Notes: generated by a model from the letters alone, not told the origin. A stretch of DNA of 64,000 nucleotides from Parerythrobacter aestuarii (GCF_030140925.1 NZ_JARBWD010000001.1:1922001-1986000); one strand, 5' to 3'. Shown: positions 35,834-46,942, counted from the stretch's first letter. Program-made: numbers and translations.

Positions 35834-38464
35834 ATGAGCGGGGGTCACCACATCAGGGCTGTCGGCGCTTCGGGCGACGACAAGGCACCGAAATCGCAGG
35901 CCGAAGGCGAGGAACTTGTCCTTTCCGAAGAGGTCGTCACTGTCGAAGAGACGTGGGATGCGGATTGGGAAGAAGAACCGCCTCACCGCAATCTTGGCTG
36001 GATTGCCCCTGCACTTGCGATCCTTGCGGTCATCGGCTGGACCGGCTTCTTCGCCTGGGCCAATCGCGCCCAAATGCTGGCTGGGGCCGCTCCGCTGCAA
36101 TGGATCGATTGGGTCGCACAATGGTCGGCCCCTGTCCTGTTGCTGGTGGCAACATGGCTGCTGATCCAGCGCAACAGCGTGCGTGAGGCAAACCGCTTCG
36201 CTGAGGCAGCACGAGCTCTGTCGAATGAATCCGATCGTCTCGAAAACCGCCTTACGACTGTCAACCGGGAGCTCAGCCTGGCACGGGAATTCCTGTCTTC
36301 CCAGGGTCTTGAGCTCGAAAGTTTCGGCCGGATGACCAGTGAACGCCTGAGCGAACATGCCGACAGGCTACAATCGCTCGTGCAGAACAATTCGGCACAG
36401 GTAGACCAGATCGCCAGCGTCAGCACCACCGCGCTCGAGAACATGGACAAGCTGCGCGACGACTTGCCTGTGATCGCCAACTCCGCCCGCGATGTCGCCA
36501 ACCAGATCGGCAATGCCGGGGGCACTGCAGAAGCCCAGATCGAACGGCTCGTTAGCGGGTTCGAGCGGCTTAATGAGTTCGGCTCGGCCAGCGAGCGGCA
36601 GGTCACCGCACTGACTGAGAGAGTCGATGCAACTCTTGCCGCCTTTGAAACTCAGGCGGCGCAGATGGAGGATATCACCACCACCCGCTTTGCTGCATTG
36701 CGCGAGAAGAGCGAGGAATTCCGTGGCGAGCTGGACACGCGCGAAGTCGAAAGCCTTGCTGCGCTGCGACGCCGGGCCGACCAGCTGGCGCAGGAACTTG
36801 GCTCGACCCGTAGCGAATTGGAAGACCAGGAAGAAGAAGCGCTGAAATCCATGCGAGCGCGCCTCACCGGGCTACGCAATGAAAGCGAAACAATCGCCCG
36901 AGCGATCCGCGAGGGTGAGGAAGAGGCAAAGGCCCTGTGGATCGCGCAGATCGAGGCCATGAGGGAGCGACTTGCCGAAGCCGTTGAGCAAATCCGCAAC
37001 CTTGACGAACAGGCGCTGGCCGAACGTCGCACGAAACTGCTCGCGCTCAGCGAGGAAGCCAGCCAGATCGACGCCAAGCTGACTGAACGCAACACTCAGT
37101 TCCTCACCAATCTTGAAGAGCGGAGGACCAGTTTTGCCGAAGGCGAGGACGCCGCCCTCGAAGCTCTCAACGCACAGCTTGCGGCGCTCGATGCGGAATT
37201 GGAGGCGCGGCGTGAACGGCAGGTTGAACAGGCCCGTGCGCTGCAGGAAAGCACCGAAGCTGTGACGGCGCAGGTGTCCGAACTGACAGAGCAGATCGAA
37301 GCGCTCGTCAGCCAGGGAAGAGAAGCCCAGCAAGGCATGCTCGAGACAACCTCGTCGATGGCCAGCAACCTGGCCGAAAGCCGGGAGGACATGGTCGCAA
37401 CCCAGGCGGTGGTCCAGGACATGACAGAGGCCTGCGTACGCCTGCTGGAACTCATCCAGGCCAGCGCCCAACACAGCAAGAGCGAGTTGCCTTCCGCCAT
37501 CGGCCTCGCGGAGGAGCGATTGCAAGCTGCCCGCGAGTCGAGCGAAGCATTGGGCGTTCTCTTGTCCGATGCCCTCTCCCGATCTGAGTCGATCTCCGGC
37601 TATGTCATCGCCGCCAACGAAGGTGGTGAGACACTCGACACCCGTACCAGCGAGTTGCAAACACGTCTGCAAGCCCTGAGCAGCACCTATGGTGACGAGA
37701 TCGCCAGCCTGCGCGAGACCATGGCGACGCTCGAAGAGGACGGCGAGCGAGTGTCCGAGAAGACGCAGACCGCCCTTCGCGAGGCCATCTCGACACTGGA
37801 AGGCAAGGTCCGCGAGGCGCTGGCCCTTGTAGGCGAGGAAAGTGGCGAAGCCATCGACAAGATTGCCCACGGTATTGGCGAACGCGCAGCCGGTGCCATC
37901 GACCGCGCTGTTCGTGAACAGTCCGACCATGCAATTGCAGAGCTGGATGAAGCGGCAACCCGTTCATCCGGTGCCGCCCGCGATGCAGCGATACAGCTGC
38001 GCGACCAGCTAGCGCTCGTCAACGAACTGGCAGGCAATCTCGAGAACCGTGTTGAGCGCGCCCGCGAGCGCGCCGAAGAGCAGGTCGACAATGATTTTGC
38101 ACGGCGGGTGGCGCTAATCACGGAAGCGCTCAATTCCAATGCGATCGACATCGCCAAGGCCCTGTCGACCGATGTCACCGACACAGCCTGGGCGCACTAC
38201 CTGCGCGGCGATCGCGGTATTTTCACACGACGCGCGGTCTCGTTGGTGTCGAACACGCAGGCGCGTGAGATTGCCGAACTCTATGATGCCGACATGGATT
38301 TCCGCGATCATGTCAGCCGCTACATCCACGATTTCGAATCAATGTTGCGCACCATGCTGTCGACCCGCGATGGCAATGCGATCGGTGTGACCCTGCTCAG
38401 CAGCGACATGGGCAAACTCTATGTCGCGCTGGCTCAGGCCATAGAGCGCTTGCGGAGCGAGTAA
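35834..38464 (+). CDS. Membrane-anchored coiled-coil protein with TipN-like architecture
   Basis: An 876-residue protein. The N-terminal 50 residues are acidic and cytoplasmic. Two membrane segments (about 54-76 and 92-112) follow, and then about 670 residues of nearly continuous coiled coil rich in Glu, Ala, Arg and Gln. The last 90 residues form a conserved-looking globular end (ARREIAELYD-like, with RDHVSRYIHDFESML). Size and layout match Caulobacter TipN, a pole-marking protein, but sequence identity could not be tested. It contains no ATPase motifs. TTAA-N8-TTAA lies about 30 bases upstream of the start. Confidence 0.6.
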   Translation: MSGGHHIRAVGASGDDKAPKSQAEGEELVLSEEVVTVEETWDADWEEEPPHRNLGWIAPALAILAVIGWTGFFAWANRAQMLAGAAPLQWIDWVAQWSAPVLLLVATWLLIQRNSVREANRFAEAARALSNESDRLENRLTTVNRELSLAREFLSSQGLELESFGRMTSERLSEHADRLQSLVQNNSAQVDQIASVSTTALENMDKLRDDLPVIANSARDVANQIGNAGGTAEAQIERLVSGFERLNEFGSASERQVTALTERVDATLAAFETQAAQMEDITTTRFAALREKSEEFRGELDTREVESLAALRRRADQLAQELGSTRSELEDQEEEALKSMRARLTGLRNESETIARAIREGEEEAKALWIAQIEAMRERLAEAVEQIRNLDEQALAERRTKLLALSEEASQIDAKLTERNTQFLTNLEERRTSFAEGEDAALEALNAQLAALDAELEARRERQVEQARALQESTEAVTAQVSELTEQIEALVSQGREAQQGMLETTSSMASNLAESREDMVATQAVVQDMTEACVRLLELIQASAQHSKSELPSAIGLAEERLQAARESSEALGVLLSDALSRSESISGYVIAANEGGETLDTRTSELQTRLQALSSTYGDEIASLRETMATLEEDGERVSEKTQTALREAISTLEGKVREALALVGEESGEAIDKIAHGIGERAAGAIDRAVREQSDHAIAELDEAATRSSGAARDAAIQLRDQLALVNELAGNLENRVERARERAEEQVDNDFARRVALITEALNSNAIDIAKALSTDVTDTAWAHYLRGDRGIFTRRAVSLVSNTQAREIAELYDADMDFRDHVSRYIHDFESMLRTMLSTRDGNAIGVTLLSSDMGKLYVALAQAIERLRSE

Positions 38465-38465
38465 G

Positions 38466-38750
38466 CTAAGACTGTGAAGTCGGGTCCGACTGGCTGAAGA
38501 AGTCGATCACATCGATTCCGACCCAGCGGTATTCCCAATTGAGCACCCATACCGTGGTCAGCAATGCCGCGACAATGGTGGCGCGCACAGCGACCCTGCC
38601 GGGCCGAAAGTTACCCGGTGCGCTATCGGCCTGTCCGGGCACTTTCTCCAGCCCGAGCTCGTCGTGAGTCTTCACGCCGAAGGGCAGCAGGATAAAGGCG
38701 CTCATGACCCAGAACAGGGCATAGATCGCCAGGATGGATGTCCAAGCCAT
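38466..38750 (-). CDS. DUF1467 family membrane protein
   Basis: A 94-residue protein with two membrane segments (about residues 3-24 and 55-73) and the loop LLPFGVKTHDE, typical of DUF1467. The function is unknown. It is the last gene after rnj in the nuo-birA-coaX-rnj string, its usual place in alphaproteobacteria, and is convergent with the coiled-coil gene. Confidence 0.85.
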   Translation of the reverse strand: MAWTSILAIYALFWVMSAFILLPFGVKTHDELGLEKVPGQADSAPGNFRPGRVAVRATIVAALLTTVWVLNWEYRWVGIDVIDFFSQSDPTSQS

Positions 38751-38754
38751 TGCC

Positions 38755-40404
38755 TCAACCTTCTGCCAGCATGACCTTGACTTGCGGACGCTTGCCTGAC
38801 CAGCGGGTTGCCGCGCGGCGTGCGGCCAAGCGAGCTGCCTCGATCACCGCTTCGCGGCTGCTGGCATCCCTGCCGCGCAGGCGCTTCAGTGCTTCGACAA
38901 TGTCCGCCTGCGCTTCGGCGATGAAATCGGCATAGTCCTCGACCAAGGGCAGCCCCATGGCTTCCACTTGCGGGCGTCCCTTCGCATCGAGCACCACCAT
39001 GACGACACCGTTGAATGCGAGCCGACGCCGCATGACGATACTGTCGCCATCGGCCGGCACGATGATATCGCCATCGAGCACGAGCCGCCCGGCCTCGATC
39101 TGCGCCACGCGACCTGGTGCGCCCGGTGCTAACCGCACGATGTCTCCGTTGCGCTGGAAGACCGTCTGCTCGATGCCCTCCGACCGGCCAAACCGGCACT
39201 GCTCCTGCATATGACGGATCTCTCCATGCACCGGGACCAGGGTTTCAGGTCGGAGCCATTCGTACAGCGCTGCCAACTCCGGCCGACCGGGGTGGCCGGA
39301 AACGTGGATCATGCTCTGACGGTCGGTGACCATCACAATCCCGCGCTCGGCCAGCTGGTTCTGGACCTTGCCAATGCTGATCTCGTTGCCCGGGATCTGG
39401 CGGCTGGAGAACAGCACGACATCGCCGCTGGACAGTTCAAGCGGGTGGTTCTCGTCGGCAATCCGGGCCAGCGCCGCGCGCGGTTCCCCCTGCCCCCCGG
39501 TGGCGAGGATCAGCACCTGTCCGCGTGGCAGGCCCATCGCAGTATCCCAGTCGATCACTTGCGGAAAATCCTGCAAATAGCCCGACTGTTTCGAGACATC
39601 GATGATCCGGTCAAGCGAACGTCCGGCGACACAAAGCTGGCGACCGGTTGCCTTGGCAACATCGCCCAGCGTCTGCAGCCGCGCGACATTGGAGGCGAAG
39701 GTGGTGACCAGCACCCGTCGCCCTTCCCACTTGCCCACTTCCCCGAGCAGGCCCTTGTAGACTGCGCCTTCCGAGCCGCTCGGATTGGGGTTGAAGACAT
39801 TGGTGCTGTCACACACCAGCGCCAGCACGCCTTCATCGCCGATTTCGCGTAATTCTTCCTCGGTCGTCGGCTCGCCGATGATCGGATCTTCGTCGAGCTT
39901 CCAGTCGCCGGTGTGGAAGATACGGCCATGCGGCGTGTCGATCAGCAACGCGTTACCCTCGGCAATCGAATGCGCCAGCGGGAGGTAAGTAACGGTGAAC
40001 GGCCCCAGCTCTATCTCGCCGTGGTCTTCCTCGATAATGTTGATCTCGATCTCGCCGTCTAAGTCAGCTTCCTCGAGCTTGCGCCGCACCAGCTCTGCCG
40101 TGAACGGAGTGGCATAGAGCGGCACACCGAGCTCAGCGGCGAAATAGGGCACCGCGCCGATATGATCTTCATGCGCATGGGTCAGCACGATTCCGAGCAG
40201 GTCCTGCGCACGCGCCTCGATGAAATCGAGGTCGGCAAAGACCAGCTCGGTGCCGGGATATTCGTTAGCGCCGAAGGTCATGCCCAGATCAACCATCAGC
40301 CACTTGCCCTGGCAGCCGTAGAGATTGACGTTCATGCCAATCTCGCCGGAGCCACCAAGGGCCAGGAACAGCAGTTCGTCTTCGGGGGTGTAGTCTTTTT
40401 TCAA
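38755..40404 (-). CDS. rnj: Ribonuclease J
   Basis: A metallo-beta-lactamase ribonuclease with 5'-exonuclease and endonuclease activity in RNA processing. The zinc motif LTHAHEDHIGAVPYF is present, with TGDWKLDEDP, the beta-CASP region containing LATGGQGEPRAAL, and SGHPGRPEL. Length is 549 residues. The start is TTG at 40404, chosen because MKKDYTPEDELLFLALGG matches the family N-terminus. It is 11 bases downstream of coaX. Confidence 0.95.
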   Translation of the reverse strand: MKKDYTPEDELLFLALGGSGEIGMNVNLYGCQGKWLMVDLGMTFGANEYPGTELVFADLDFIEARAQDLLGIVLTHAHEDHIGAVPYFAAELGVPLYATPFTAELVRRKLEEADLDGEIEINIIEEDHGEIELGPFTVTYLPLAHSIAEGNALLIDTPHGRIFHTGDWKLDEDPIIGEPTTEEELREIGDEGVLALVCDSTNVFNPNPSGSEGAVYKGLLGEVGKWEGRRVLVTTFASNVARLQTLGDVAKATGRQLCVAGRSLDRIIDVSKQSGYLQDFPQVIDWDTAMGLPRGQVLILATGGQGEPRAALARIADENHPLELSSGDVVLFSSRQIPGNEISIGKVQNQLAERGIVMVTDRQSMIHVSGHPGRPELAALYEWLRPETLVPVHGEIRHMQEQCRFGRSEGIEQTVFQRNGDIVRLAPGAPGRVAQIEAGRLVLDGDIIVPADGDSIVMRRRLAFNGVVMVVLDAKGRPQVEAMGLPLVEDYADFIAEAQADIVEALKRLRGRDASSREAVIEAARLAARRAATRWSGKRPQVKVMLAEG

Positions 40405-40415
40405 GTGTATTCCGT

Positions 40416-41192
40416 TTATCCGGACGAGCGTTCCGCGAGGATCGCCAGCCCTTCCAGGGTCAGGTCAGGATCGACCTCGTCAAAAATATCGGTGTGCTTG
40501 TCGAACAGGATGGCCAGCCCACCAGTGGCAATGACCTTGGCCGGGCGGCCGATCTCCTTGCGCATACGGGCGATCAGGCCCTCCATCATGGCAACATAGC
40601 CCCAGAAGACGCCGATCAGCATCTGGTCTTCGGTGTTGCGGCCGATCACGCTGTCGGTGGCCGGATTTTCGATGGCGATACGCGGCAGCTTGGCAGTGTT
40701 GTTGACGAGCGCATCGAGGGAGAGGTTGATCCCCGGCGCGATGATGCCGCCCTTGTAGGCTCCGGTAAAATCGACCGCGTCGAACGTCGTGGCGGTGCCG
40801 AAATCTATGATGATCAGGTCGCCATCGTATTTGGCGTGGCCGGCAATGGCATTGAGAGCGCGGTCGGCGCCGAGCGAATTGGGCTGGTCGACATCGACCA
40901 CGATGCCCCACCCGGCCTTGCCCTGCCCCGAGATCAGCGGCTCGACCCCGAAGTACTTCTCGCACAAGACAGTCAGGTTATGCACGGCGCGCGGAACGAC
41001 GGAACCGACGATGATCTGCGTGATCTCGCTCTTGGCGACGCCTTCGATTGCCAGCAGTTGCAGTAACCAGACAGCGTATTCGTCACCCGTACGGCGCGGG
41101 TCGGTAGCTATGCGCCAGCGCGCGCGGATCTTGCGCCCTTCAAATAGGGCAAAGACCACATTGGTGTTCCCGGCGTCGATGGCGAGCAGCAT
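40416..41192 (-). CDS. coaX: Type III pantothenate kinase
   Basis: First step of coenzyme A synthesis, phosphorylating pantothenate. The 258-residue ASKHA-fold protein has [13 protein letters not shown] (phosphate-1 loop), [12 protein letters not shown] and [12 protein letters not shown]. It lies 13 bases downstream of birA, as in many alphaproteobacteria. Confidence 0.96.
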   Translation of the reverse strand: MLLAIDAGNTNVVFALFEGRKIRARWRIATDPRRTGDEYAVWLLQLLAIEGVAKSEITQIIVGSVVPRAVHNLTVLCEKYFGVEPLISGQGKAGWGIVVDVDQPNSLGADRALNAIAGHAKYDGDLIIIDFGTATTFDAVDFTGAYKGGIIAPGINLSLDALVNNTAKLPRIAIENPATDSVIGRNTEDQMLIGVFWGYVAMMEGLIARMRKEIGRPAKVIATGGLAILFDKHTDIFDEVDPDLTLEGLAILAERSSG

Positions 41193-41205
41193 TCTCTCGA
41201 TTCCT

Positions 41206-41916
41206 TCAGGCGAGCATCACGTCGCCGGCGTGAATGGCACGGACTGACCCGTCTTCCAAGCGCAGTCGCAGTGTTCCTTCGCCATCGAGCCCGGCGAACT
41301 GCCCGGCAAGCACGCCGCCGTCTGGCTCGTGGACGGTCAATACAGTGCCTTCAGGCGTCCCGACCGCGAGCCATCGGCGGATGATCGGCGCGAGACCAAA
41401 GGTGCGCCAGCGTTCCAGTTCCCGATCAAGCGAGGCTGCCAGTTGTGCTGCAAAGGAATCACGGTCTGGTGCAGGCCCCAGCGATGACAGCGCGACAGTC
41501 CTGCGATCAGGCAGGTCAGGCGCTGCAGCGAGATTGACACCGATCCCGATCACAACCGCATCTCCGGCACGCTCAAGCAGGATCCCGCACAGCTTGGCTC
41601 CGGCCAACAGCACGTCATTGGGCCATTTCAGCATCAACGCAGAAGGATTGGGGCACAGCGGCTGGATCGCTTCATACACCGCCAGCCCCGCCACCAGCGC
41701 CAGCGAATGCGCCGGAGGATCGTTCGGAGCGGTATGAACAACCGTCGAACCCATGAAATTGCCGTGCCCGTCGAACCAGGTCCGCCCCTGCCGCCCGCGT
41801 CCGGCGGTCTGGCGGTCGGCCACCAGCCAGTCGCCTTCGCCCACGCGCTCGCCCGCGGATAGCAGCGCGATCAGGTCGGCATTGGTGGAGCCGGTCTCGG
41901 CTACAGTGCGGATCAA
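41206..41916 (-). CDS. birA: Biotin--[acetyl-CoA-carboxylase] ligase
   Basis: Attaches biotin to carboxylase carrier domains. The 236-residue protein is the short class without a DNA-binding domain, so it is not a repressor. It has ETGSTNADL, the biotinyl-AMP loop GRGRQGRTW and KWPNDVLL. The start is TTG at 41916, overlapping the nuoN stop (TTGA), which couples it to the complex I operon. Confidence 0.93.
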   Translation of the reverse strand: MIRTVAETGSTNADLIALLSAGERVGEGDWLVADRQTAGRGRQGRTWFDGHGNFMGSTVVHTAPNDPPAHSLALVAGLAVYEAIQPLCPNPSALMLKWPNDVLLAGAKLCGILLERAGDAVVIGIGVNLAAAPDLPDRRTVALSSLGPAPDRDSFAAQLAASLDRELERWRTFGLAPIIRRWLAVGTPEGTVLTVHEPDGGVLAGQFAGLDGEGTLRLRLEDGSVRAIHAGDVMLA

Positions 41917-43376
41917 GAAGCGATGAAGAGCGCGGCGGCTGCGCTATCGGTCAGCGTACCGAGCCAGCGGGTCAACAGATACCCTACCGGCGAGATCAGC
42001 ACCGATGCGACGACCAGGATCACCCAGTGCGCCTTGTCGCTCTGCCCCTTCACACGGTCCACCGCTTCATCGAAGAACATCACCTTGACGAATTTGATGT
42101 AGTAGAACGCGCCTATGACGCTGGCAGCGATACCGATGGCGGCAATCGCCACCATGTTCGCCTCGACCGCAGCCTGGAACACCACGAACTTGCCCCAGAA
42201 GCCCAGCAGCGGCGGGATCCCGGCGAGGCTGAACATCAGCAGCAGCAGGCACCATGCGATGGCCGGACGCGTGGTCGAAAGACCCGCGATATCGTCGAAA
42301 GTCTCGAGCGGGGTGCCATCCTCTGCCTTGAGCATCGCCAGCGCGACGAAGCTGCCGAGCGACATCACGACATAGATCGCGAGGTAGGTCAGCATCGCGC
42401 TGAGGCCCGCCACCGTCGCGGCCCCAAGGCCGATCAGGATGAAGCCGACGTTGTTGATCGAGGAATAGGCCAGCAGGCGCTTGAGGTTGTTCTGGCCGAT
42501 CGCGCCAAGCGCCCCGATGACGATGGAGAGCAGCGCCGCAACGACGACGATCTGCCGCCAAGCATCGGGCTGGCTGCCGAACGCATCGAGCGCCACCCGC
42601 GCGGTCAACGCGACAGCGGCTACCTTGGGCGCGGTGGCGAAGAAGGTTGTCACCGGCATCGGTGCGCCTTCGTAGACGTCGGGCGTCCACATGTGGAACG
42701 GCGCGGCAGCGATCTTGAAGGCCAGACCGGCCAGCACGAAGATTACACCCATCATGGCACCGGTCGACATTTCGCCCGCCAGTGCCGCCTGTACGCCGCC
42801 GAAATTGGTCGTGCCGGTGAAGCCGTAGACCAGGCTCATGCCGTAGAGCAGGATACCCGAGGCCAGCGCGCCGAGGACGAAGTACTTGAGGCCCGCTTCC
42901 GCCGAACGCGTGTCGTTGCGCAGGAAGCTCGCCAGCACATAGGCCGAGAGGCTGTTGAGCTCGAGCCCGATGTAGAGCGTGATCAGGTCCCCGGCGGAAA
43001 CCATGATCCCCATGCCGAGCGATGCGAACAGCACCAGCACCGGATATTCGGGCTTCATCGCACCGATGCGGCCGAAGAAGGCCGGGGCGATGGCAAGGCA
43101 CCCGATCGCAGCAAGATAGATCAGCAGCTTGGCAAAGCTGGCATAGCTGTCAGCCAGCACCTGACCGCCGAATGCGACCGTCGCCGGTCCGGCAGCACCG
43201 CTGGTCAGGGCCGGAACCGTGATGACCGCTGCCGCGCCGAGTGCCACCGCAGCAAGGATGCTGACGAGGCGCGAGGACTTGTCCCCTGCCCATGCCGCGA
43301 CGAGCAGCAGGACGAGACCCGACAGGCTGAGAACCAGCTCGGGCAGGATCAGCGAAAGGGAGTTCTGGAGATCCAT
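41913..43376 (-). CDS. nuoN: NADH-quinone oxidoreductase subunit N
   Basis: An antiporter-like proton-pumping membrane subunit of complex I, 487 residues with about fourteen membrane helices. The conserved lysine/glutamate helices are recognisable (LYIGLELNSLSAYVL, LAYSSINNVGF). It begins immediately at the nuoM stop, and its own stop overlaps birA. Confidence 0.97.
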   Translation of the reverse strand: MDLQNSLSLILPELVLSLSGLVLLLVAAWAGDKSSRLVSILAAVALGAAAVITVPALTSGAAGPATVAFGGQVLADSYASFAKLLIYLAAIGCLAIAPAFFGRIGAMKPEYPVLVLFASLGMGIMVSAGDLITLYIGLELNSLSAYVLASFLRNDTRSAEAGLKYFVLGALASGILLYGMSLVYGFTGTTNFGGVQAALAGEMSTGAMMGVIFVLAGLAFKIAAAPFHMWTPDVYEGAPMPVTTFFATAPKVAAVALTARVALDAFGSQPDAWRQIVVVAALLSIVIGALGAIGQNNLKRLLAYSSINNVGFILIGLGAATVAGLSAMLTYLAIYVVMSLGSFVALAMLKAEDGTPLETFDDIAGLSTTRPAIAWCLLLLMFSLAGIPPLLGFWGKFVVFQAAVEANMVAIAAIGIAASVIGAFYYIKFVKVMFFDEAVDRVKGQSDKAHWVILVVASVLISPVGYLLTRWLGTLTDSAAAALFIAS

Positions 43377-44941
43377 CAGTGTTCTCCCTCCCCGCCTTCA
43401 TCGTGCCCGCCTTCTCCCTCGTGAGCGATGTAGTTGGCATTGTGCTCACGCGGCTTGCCCGCTGCGAGCTCTGCATCGCCATGCGGCGCGGCACGCGCAA
43501 CGCGGGCTTCAAGAGCGGCAATGTCCTGCCGCATCGGGGCGAGGAAACTTTCCGGATAGACGCCCATCCACAGCACAGCCGCGGCGATCGGCGCAAGGAT
43601 GGCCCACTCGCGGGCGTTGAGATCGGTCATCTGGGCAGCGTCTTCATTGTCCTGGGTGCCGAACACGACCCGGCGGTAGAGATAGAGCATGTACCCTGCC
43701 CCGAGGATGATCCCCGTGGTCAGGAACAGCGTCACGGTGCTGGAGACCTGGTAGACCCCGGCAAGGCTGAGGAATTCCGCCACAAAGCCGCTGGTCCCCG
43801 GCAGGCCAATGCTGGCCATGGTGAACAGCATAAAGAACAGAGCATACTTCGGCATGTTGATCGCCAGCCCGCCGTAGCGGCCGATCTCGCGGGTATGCAG
43901 CCGGTCGTAGATCACGCCCACGCACAGGAACAGCGCGCCCGATACGAGGCCGTGGCTCAGCATCACGATCATCGCGCCTTCGAGGCCCTGCACATTGAAG
44001 GCGAACAGCGCAGCGGTGACGATCGCCATGTGCGCAACCGAGGAATAGGCAATCAGCTTCTTCATGTCCTCCTGCACCAGCGCCACCAGCGAGGTGTAGA
44101 TGACTGCAATCATGCTGAGCGCGAATACCAGCCACGTGAACTGAGCGGAGGCCTCAGGGAACATCGGCAGGCTGAACCGGATGAAGCCATAGCCACCGAG
44201 CTTGAGCAGCACGCCGGCAAGGATGACCGAACCAGCGGTCGGCGCCTGCACGTGCGCTGCCGGAAGCCAGGTGTGGAACGGGAACATCGGGACCTTGACC
44301 GCAAAGCTGGCGAAGAAGGCGAGCCACAGCCAGGTCTGCGCATGGCTGTCGAAATCATACTGCATCAGCGTAGGGATGTACGACGTGCCCGCGACCTTCA
44401 CCATCCACAGCATGGCGACCAGCATCAGCACCGAGCCGACCAGCGTGTAGAGGAAGAATTTGAACGCCGCGTAGATGCGGTCCGCCCCGCCCCAGATGCC
44501 GATCAGCAGGTACATCGGGATCAGGCCGGCTTCGAAAAAGATGTAGAACAGGAACAGGTCCTGCGCCGCGAACACACCGATCATCAGCGTCTCAGTGAAC
44601 AGCAGCGCGGCCATGTATTCGCCGACACGCTTCTGGATCGATTCCCAGCTGGCGAGGACGCAGGCTGGCATCAGGAAGACGCTGAGCATGATCAGCATCA
44701 GCGCAATGCCATCAATGCCGAGCTGGTACTTGAAGCCGGCGAACAGGTCGGCTTCCTCCTGGAACTGCCACTGCGCGCCGCCGATGTCGTAATTGGCCCA
44801 CAGCACGATGCCGAGCGCGAGGTTCAACAGCGTCGCACCAAGGGCGAGCACGCGCGCGGTCTGCGCATTGACGAAGAAACACGCGATCCCGGCGATCACC
44901 GGCACCAGCAGAATGGTGGTAAGGATAGGGAAGCCTTCCAT
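43376..44941 (-). CDS. nuoM: NADH-quinone oxidoreductase subunit M
   Basis: An antiporter-like proton-pumping subunit of complex I, 521 residues. The family phrases FFEAGLIPMYLLIGIWGG, FHTWLPAAHVQAPTAGSV and LIAYSSVAHM are present. The C-terminal tail is rich in His, Gly and Glu (EGEGGHDEGGEGEH), an odd acidic/His-rich end that could bind metal. It abuts nuoL (shared base) and nuoN. Confidence 0.97.
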   Translation of the reverse strand: MEGFPILTTILLVPVIAGIACFFVNAQTARVLALGATLLNLALGIVLWANYDIGGAQWQFQEEADLFAGFKYQLGIDGIALMLIMLSVFLMPACVLASWESIQKRVGEYMAALLFTETLMIGVFAAQDLFLFYIFFEAGLIPMYLLIGIWGGADRIYAAFKFFLYTLVGSVLMLVAMLWMVKVAGTSYIPTLMQYDFDSHAQTWLWLAFFASFAVKVPMFPFHTWLPAAHVQAPTAGSVILAGVLLKLGGYGFIRFSLPMFPEASAQFTWLVFALSMIAVIYTSLVALVQEDMKKLIAYSSVAHMAIVTAALFAFNVQGLEGAMIVMLSHGLVSGALFLCVGVIYDRLHTREIGRYGGLAINMPKYALFFMLFTMASIGLPGTSGFVAEFLSLAGVYQVSSTVTLFLTTGIILGAGYMLYLYRRVVFGTQDNEDAAQMTDLNAREWAILAPIAAAVLWMGVYPESFLAPMRQDIAALEARVARAAPHGDAELAAGKPREHNANYIAHEGEGGHDEGGEGEH

Positions 44942-46938
44942 TACATCAGCACCCAGGTGATCGCTGCGACAAGCCCGAGGAGCATGACCAGCGCGTAGCT
45001 ATAGAGATATCCGGACTGCAGGCGCCTGGCAGCGCCCGTGCCCTGCAGCACGATCCACGCCGCCCCATCAGGGCCAAAGCGCTTGATCACGCCGACGTCG
45101 ACCACGGTCCAGAACTTCCGGCCGAGCCAGAAGGCCGGCTTGACGAACAGCACGTTGTAGAGCTCGTCGAAGTACCACTTGTTGTAGAGGAACTTGTAGA
45201 CCGGGCCGAGCTGGTCGGCGGTCTTCTTCGGCATCGAGGTGTTGCGGATATAGGCATACCAGGCAGTGAAGAGCCCCAGCACCATCACGATGAAGGCGGC
45301 ATATTTCACGATGCCGGGCACCGCGTGCATCGCATGGATCAACGGTTCGTTGTAGAAGATCGAGCTGCCCCAGAATTCGCCGCTGTCGAGGAAGTATGGC
45401 GCGAACACCTGCCCGGCGGCAATCGCGCCGACCGACAGCAGGCCCAGCGGGACGAGCATCGAGAGCGGGCTTTCATGCGGGTGATAGCCACCGGTGGTGT
45501 CTTCCCCGGCCTGCTCCGGCGTCTTGTGGACCGAATGCTGGATATGCTCGCTCTCGATCCAGCGTGGCTTGCCCCAGAAGGTCAGGAACATCAGGCGCCA
45601 GCTGTAGAAGCTCGTCAGCAGCGCCGCGAAGACGCCCATCCAGAAGGCGAACTGGGCGACATCGGTGCCGCGCGCGAAGGCGACTTCGATGATCGCGTCC
45701 TTCGACCAGAACCCGGCAAAGCCGAGATGCAGGTCGTAGATACCGACGCCAGTAATCGCCAGCGTGCCCATCATCATGGCCCAGAAGGTCAGCGGAATGC
45801 TTTTGCGCAGCCCGCCGTAATACCGCATGTCCTGCTCGTGGTGCATGGCGTGGATGACCGAGCCGGCGCCGAGGAACAGCAGCGCCTTGAAGAAGGCGTG
45901 CGTGAACAGGTGGAACATGGCCGCGCCATAGGCGCCGACACCGGCAGCGAAGAACATGTAGCCGAGCTGCGAGCAGGTCGAATAGGCAATAACCCGCTTG
46001 ATGTCCCACTGCGTCGTGCCGACGGTGGCGGCGAAGATGCAGGTGGCAGCACCGATGAAAGTAACGATGCCCAGCGCAACCGGCGCAGTCTCGAACATCG
46101 GCGACAGGCGGCAGACCATGAACACGCCGGCCGTCACCATGGTCGCGGCGTGGATCAGCGCCGACACTGGGGTCGGGCCTTCCATCGCGTCGGGCAGCCA
46201 GGTGTGGAGGCCCAGCTGCGCCGATTTGCCCATCGCGCCGATGAACAGCAGGATGCAGAGGATATCCATGGTGTGGAAACGGTAGCCGAAAGCACCGATG
46301 GTGCTGCCGCTCATGGCGGGCGCGGCACCGAGGATCTCGGGGATCGACACCGTCCCGAACACCAGGAAAGTGCCGAAGATGCCGAGCATGAAGCCGAGGT
46401 CGCCCACGCGGTTGACCACGAAGGCCTTGATCGCGGCGGCATTGGCGCTCGGCTTGCGGAACCAGAAGCCGATCAGCAGGTAAGATGCGAGACCGACGCC
46501 TTCCCAGCCGAAAAACATCTGCACGAGGTTGTCGGCGGTCACCAGCATCAGCATGGCGAAAGTGAACAGCGAGAGATAGGCGAAGAACCGCGGCTGGTCC
46601 GGGTCTTCGTCCATGTAACCCCAGCTGTAGAGGTGGACGAGCGCGGATACGCTGGTGATCACTACCAGCATGACAGCGGTCAGCGTATCGACCCGCAGCG
46701 CCCAGTCGAAGCTCATGGTGCCTGACTGCACCCATTGCAGCACCGGCACGACCTGTGCAGTCTCGCTGCCGCTGATGAAGCCGAGGAAGATCGGCCAGCT
46801 CAGCGCGCACGACAGGAACAGCGCACCGGTGGTCACGCCCTTGGCAAACACGCTCGGCGCGGACTTGTTGGTGAAGCCTGCGATGATCGCAGCCAGCAGC
46901 GGCCCAAAGACGATTATCGGGATGAAGGTATCGATCAC
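44941..46938 (-). CDS. nuoL: NADH-quinone oxidoreductase subunit L
   Basis: The distal antiporter-like subunit of complex I, 665 residues, with the long lateral helix at the C-terminus. Typical motifs are [42 protein letters not shown] and [12 protein letters not shown]. It is four bases downstream of nuoK and overlaps the nuoM start by one base. Confidence 0.98.
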   Translation of the reverse strand: MIDTFIPIIVFGPLLAAIIAGFTNKSAPSVFAKGVTTGALFLSCALSWPIFLGFISGSETAQVVPVLQWVQSGTMSFDWALRVDTLTAVMLVVITSVSALVHLYSWGYMDEDPDQPRFFAYLSLFTFAMLMLVTADNLVQMFFGWEGVGLASYLLIGFWFRKPSANAAAIKAFVVNRVGDLGFMLGIFGTFLVFGTVSIPEILGAAPAMSGSTIGAFGYRFHTMDILCILLFIGAMGKSAQLGLHTWLPDAMEGPTPVSALIHAATMVTAGVFMVCRLSPMFETAPVALGIVTFIGAATCIFAATVGTTQWDIKRVIAYSTCSQLGYMFFAAGVGAYGAAMFHLFTHAFFKALLFLGAGSVIHAMHHEQDMRYYGGLRKSIPLTFWAMMMGTLAITGVGIYDLHLGFAGFWSKDAIIEVAFARGTDVAQFAFWMGVFAALLTSFYSWRLMFLTFWGKPRWIESEHIQHSVHKTPEQAGEDTTGGYHPHESPLSMLVPLGLLSVGAIAAGQVFAPYFLDSGEFWGSSIFYNEPLIHAMHAVPGIVKYAAFIVMVLGLFTAWYAYIRNTSMPKKTADQLGPVYKFLYNKWYFDELYNVLFVKPAFWLGRKFWTVVDVGVIKRFGPDGAAWIVLQGTGAARRLQSGYLYSYALVMLLGLVAAITWVLM

Positions 46939-46942
46939 GAAA

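Noticed and set aside
43379..44998. 539-codon plus-strand frame across nuoM, and similar frames at 42027-43424 and 45325-46725
   Set aside because: His/Arg/Glu/Gln-rich translations typical of antisense frames of membrane-protein genes.
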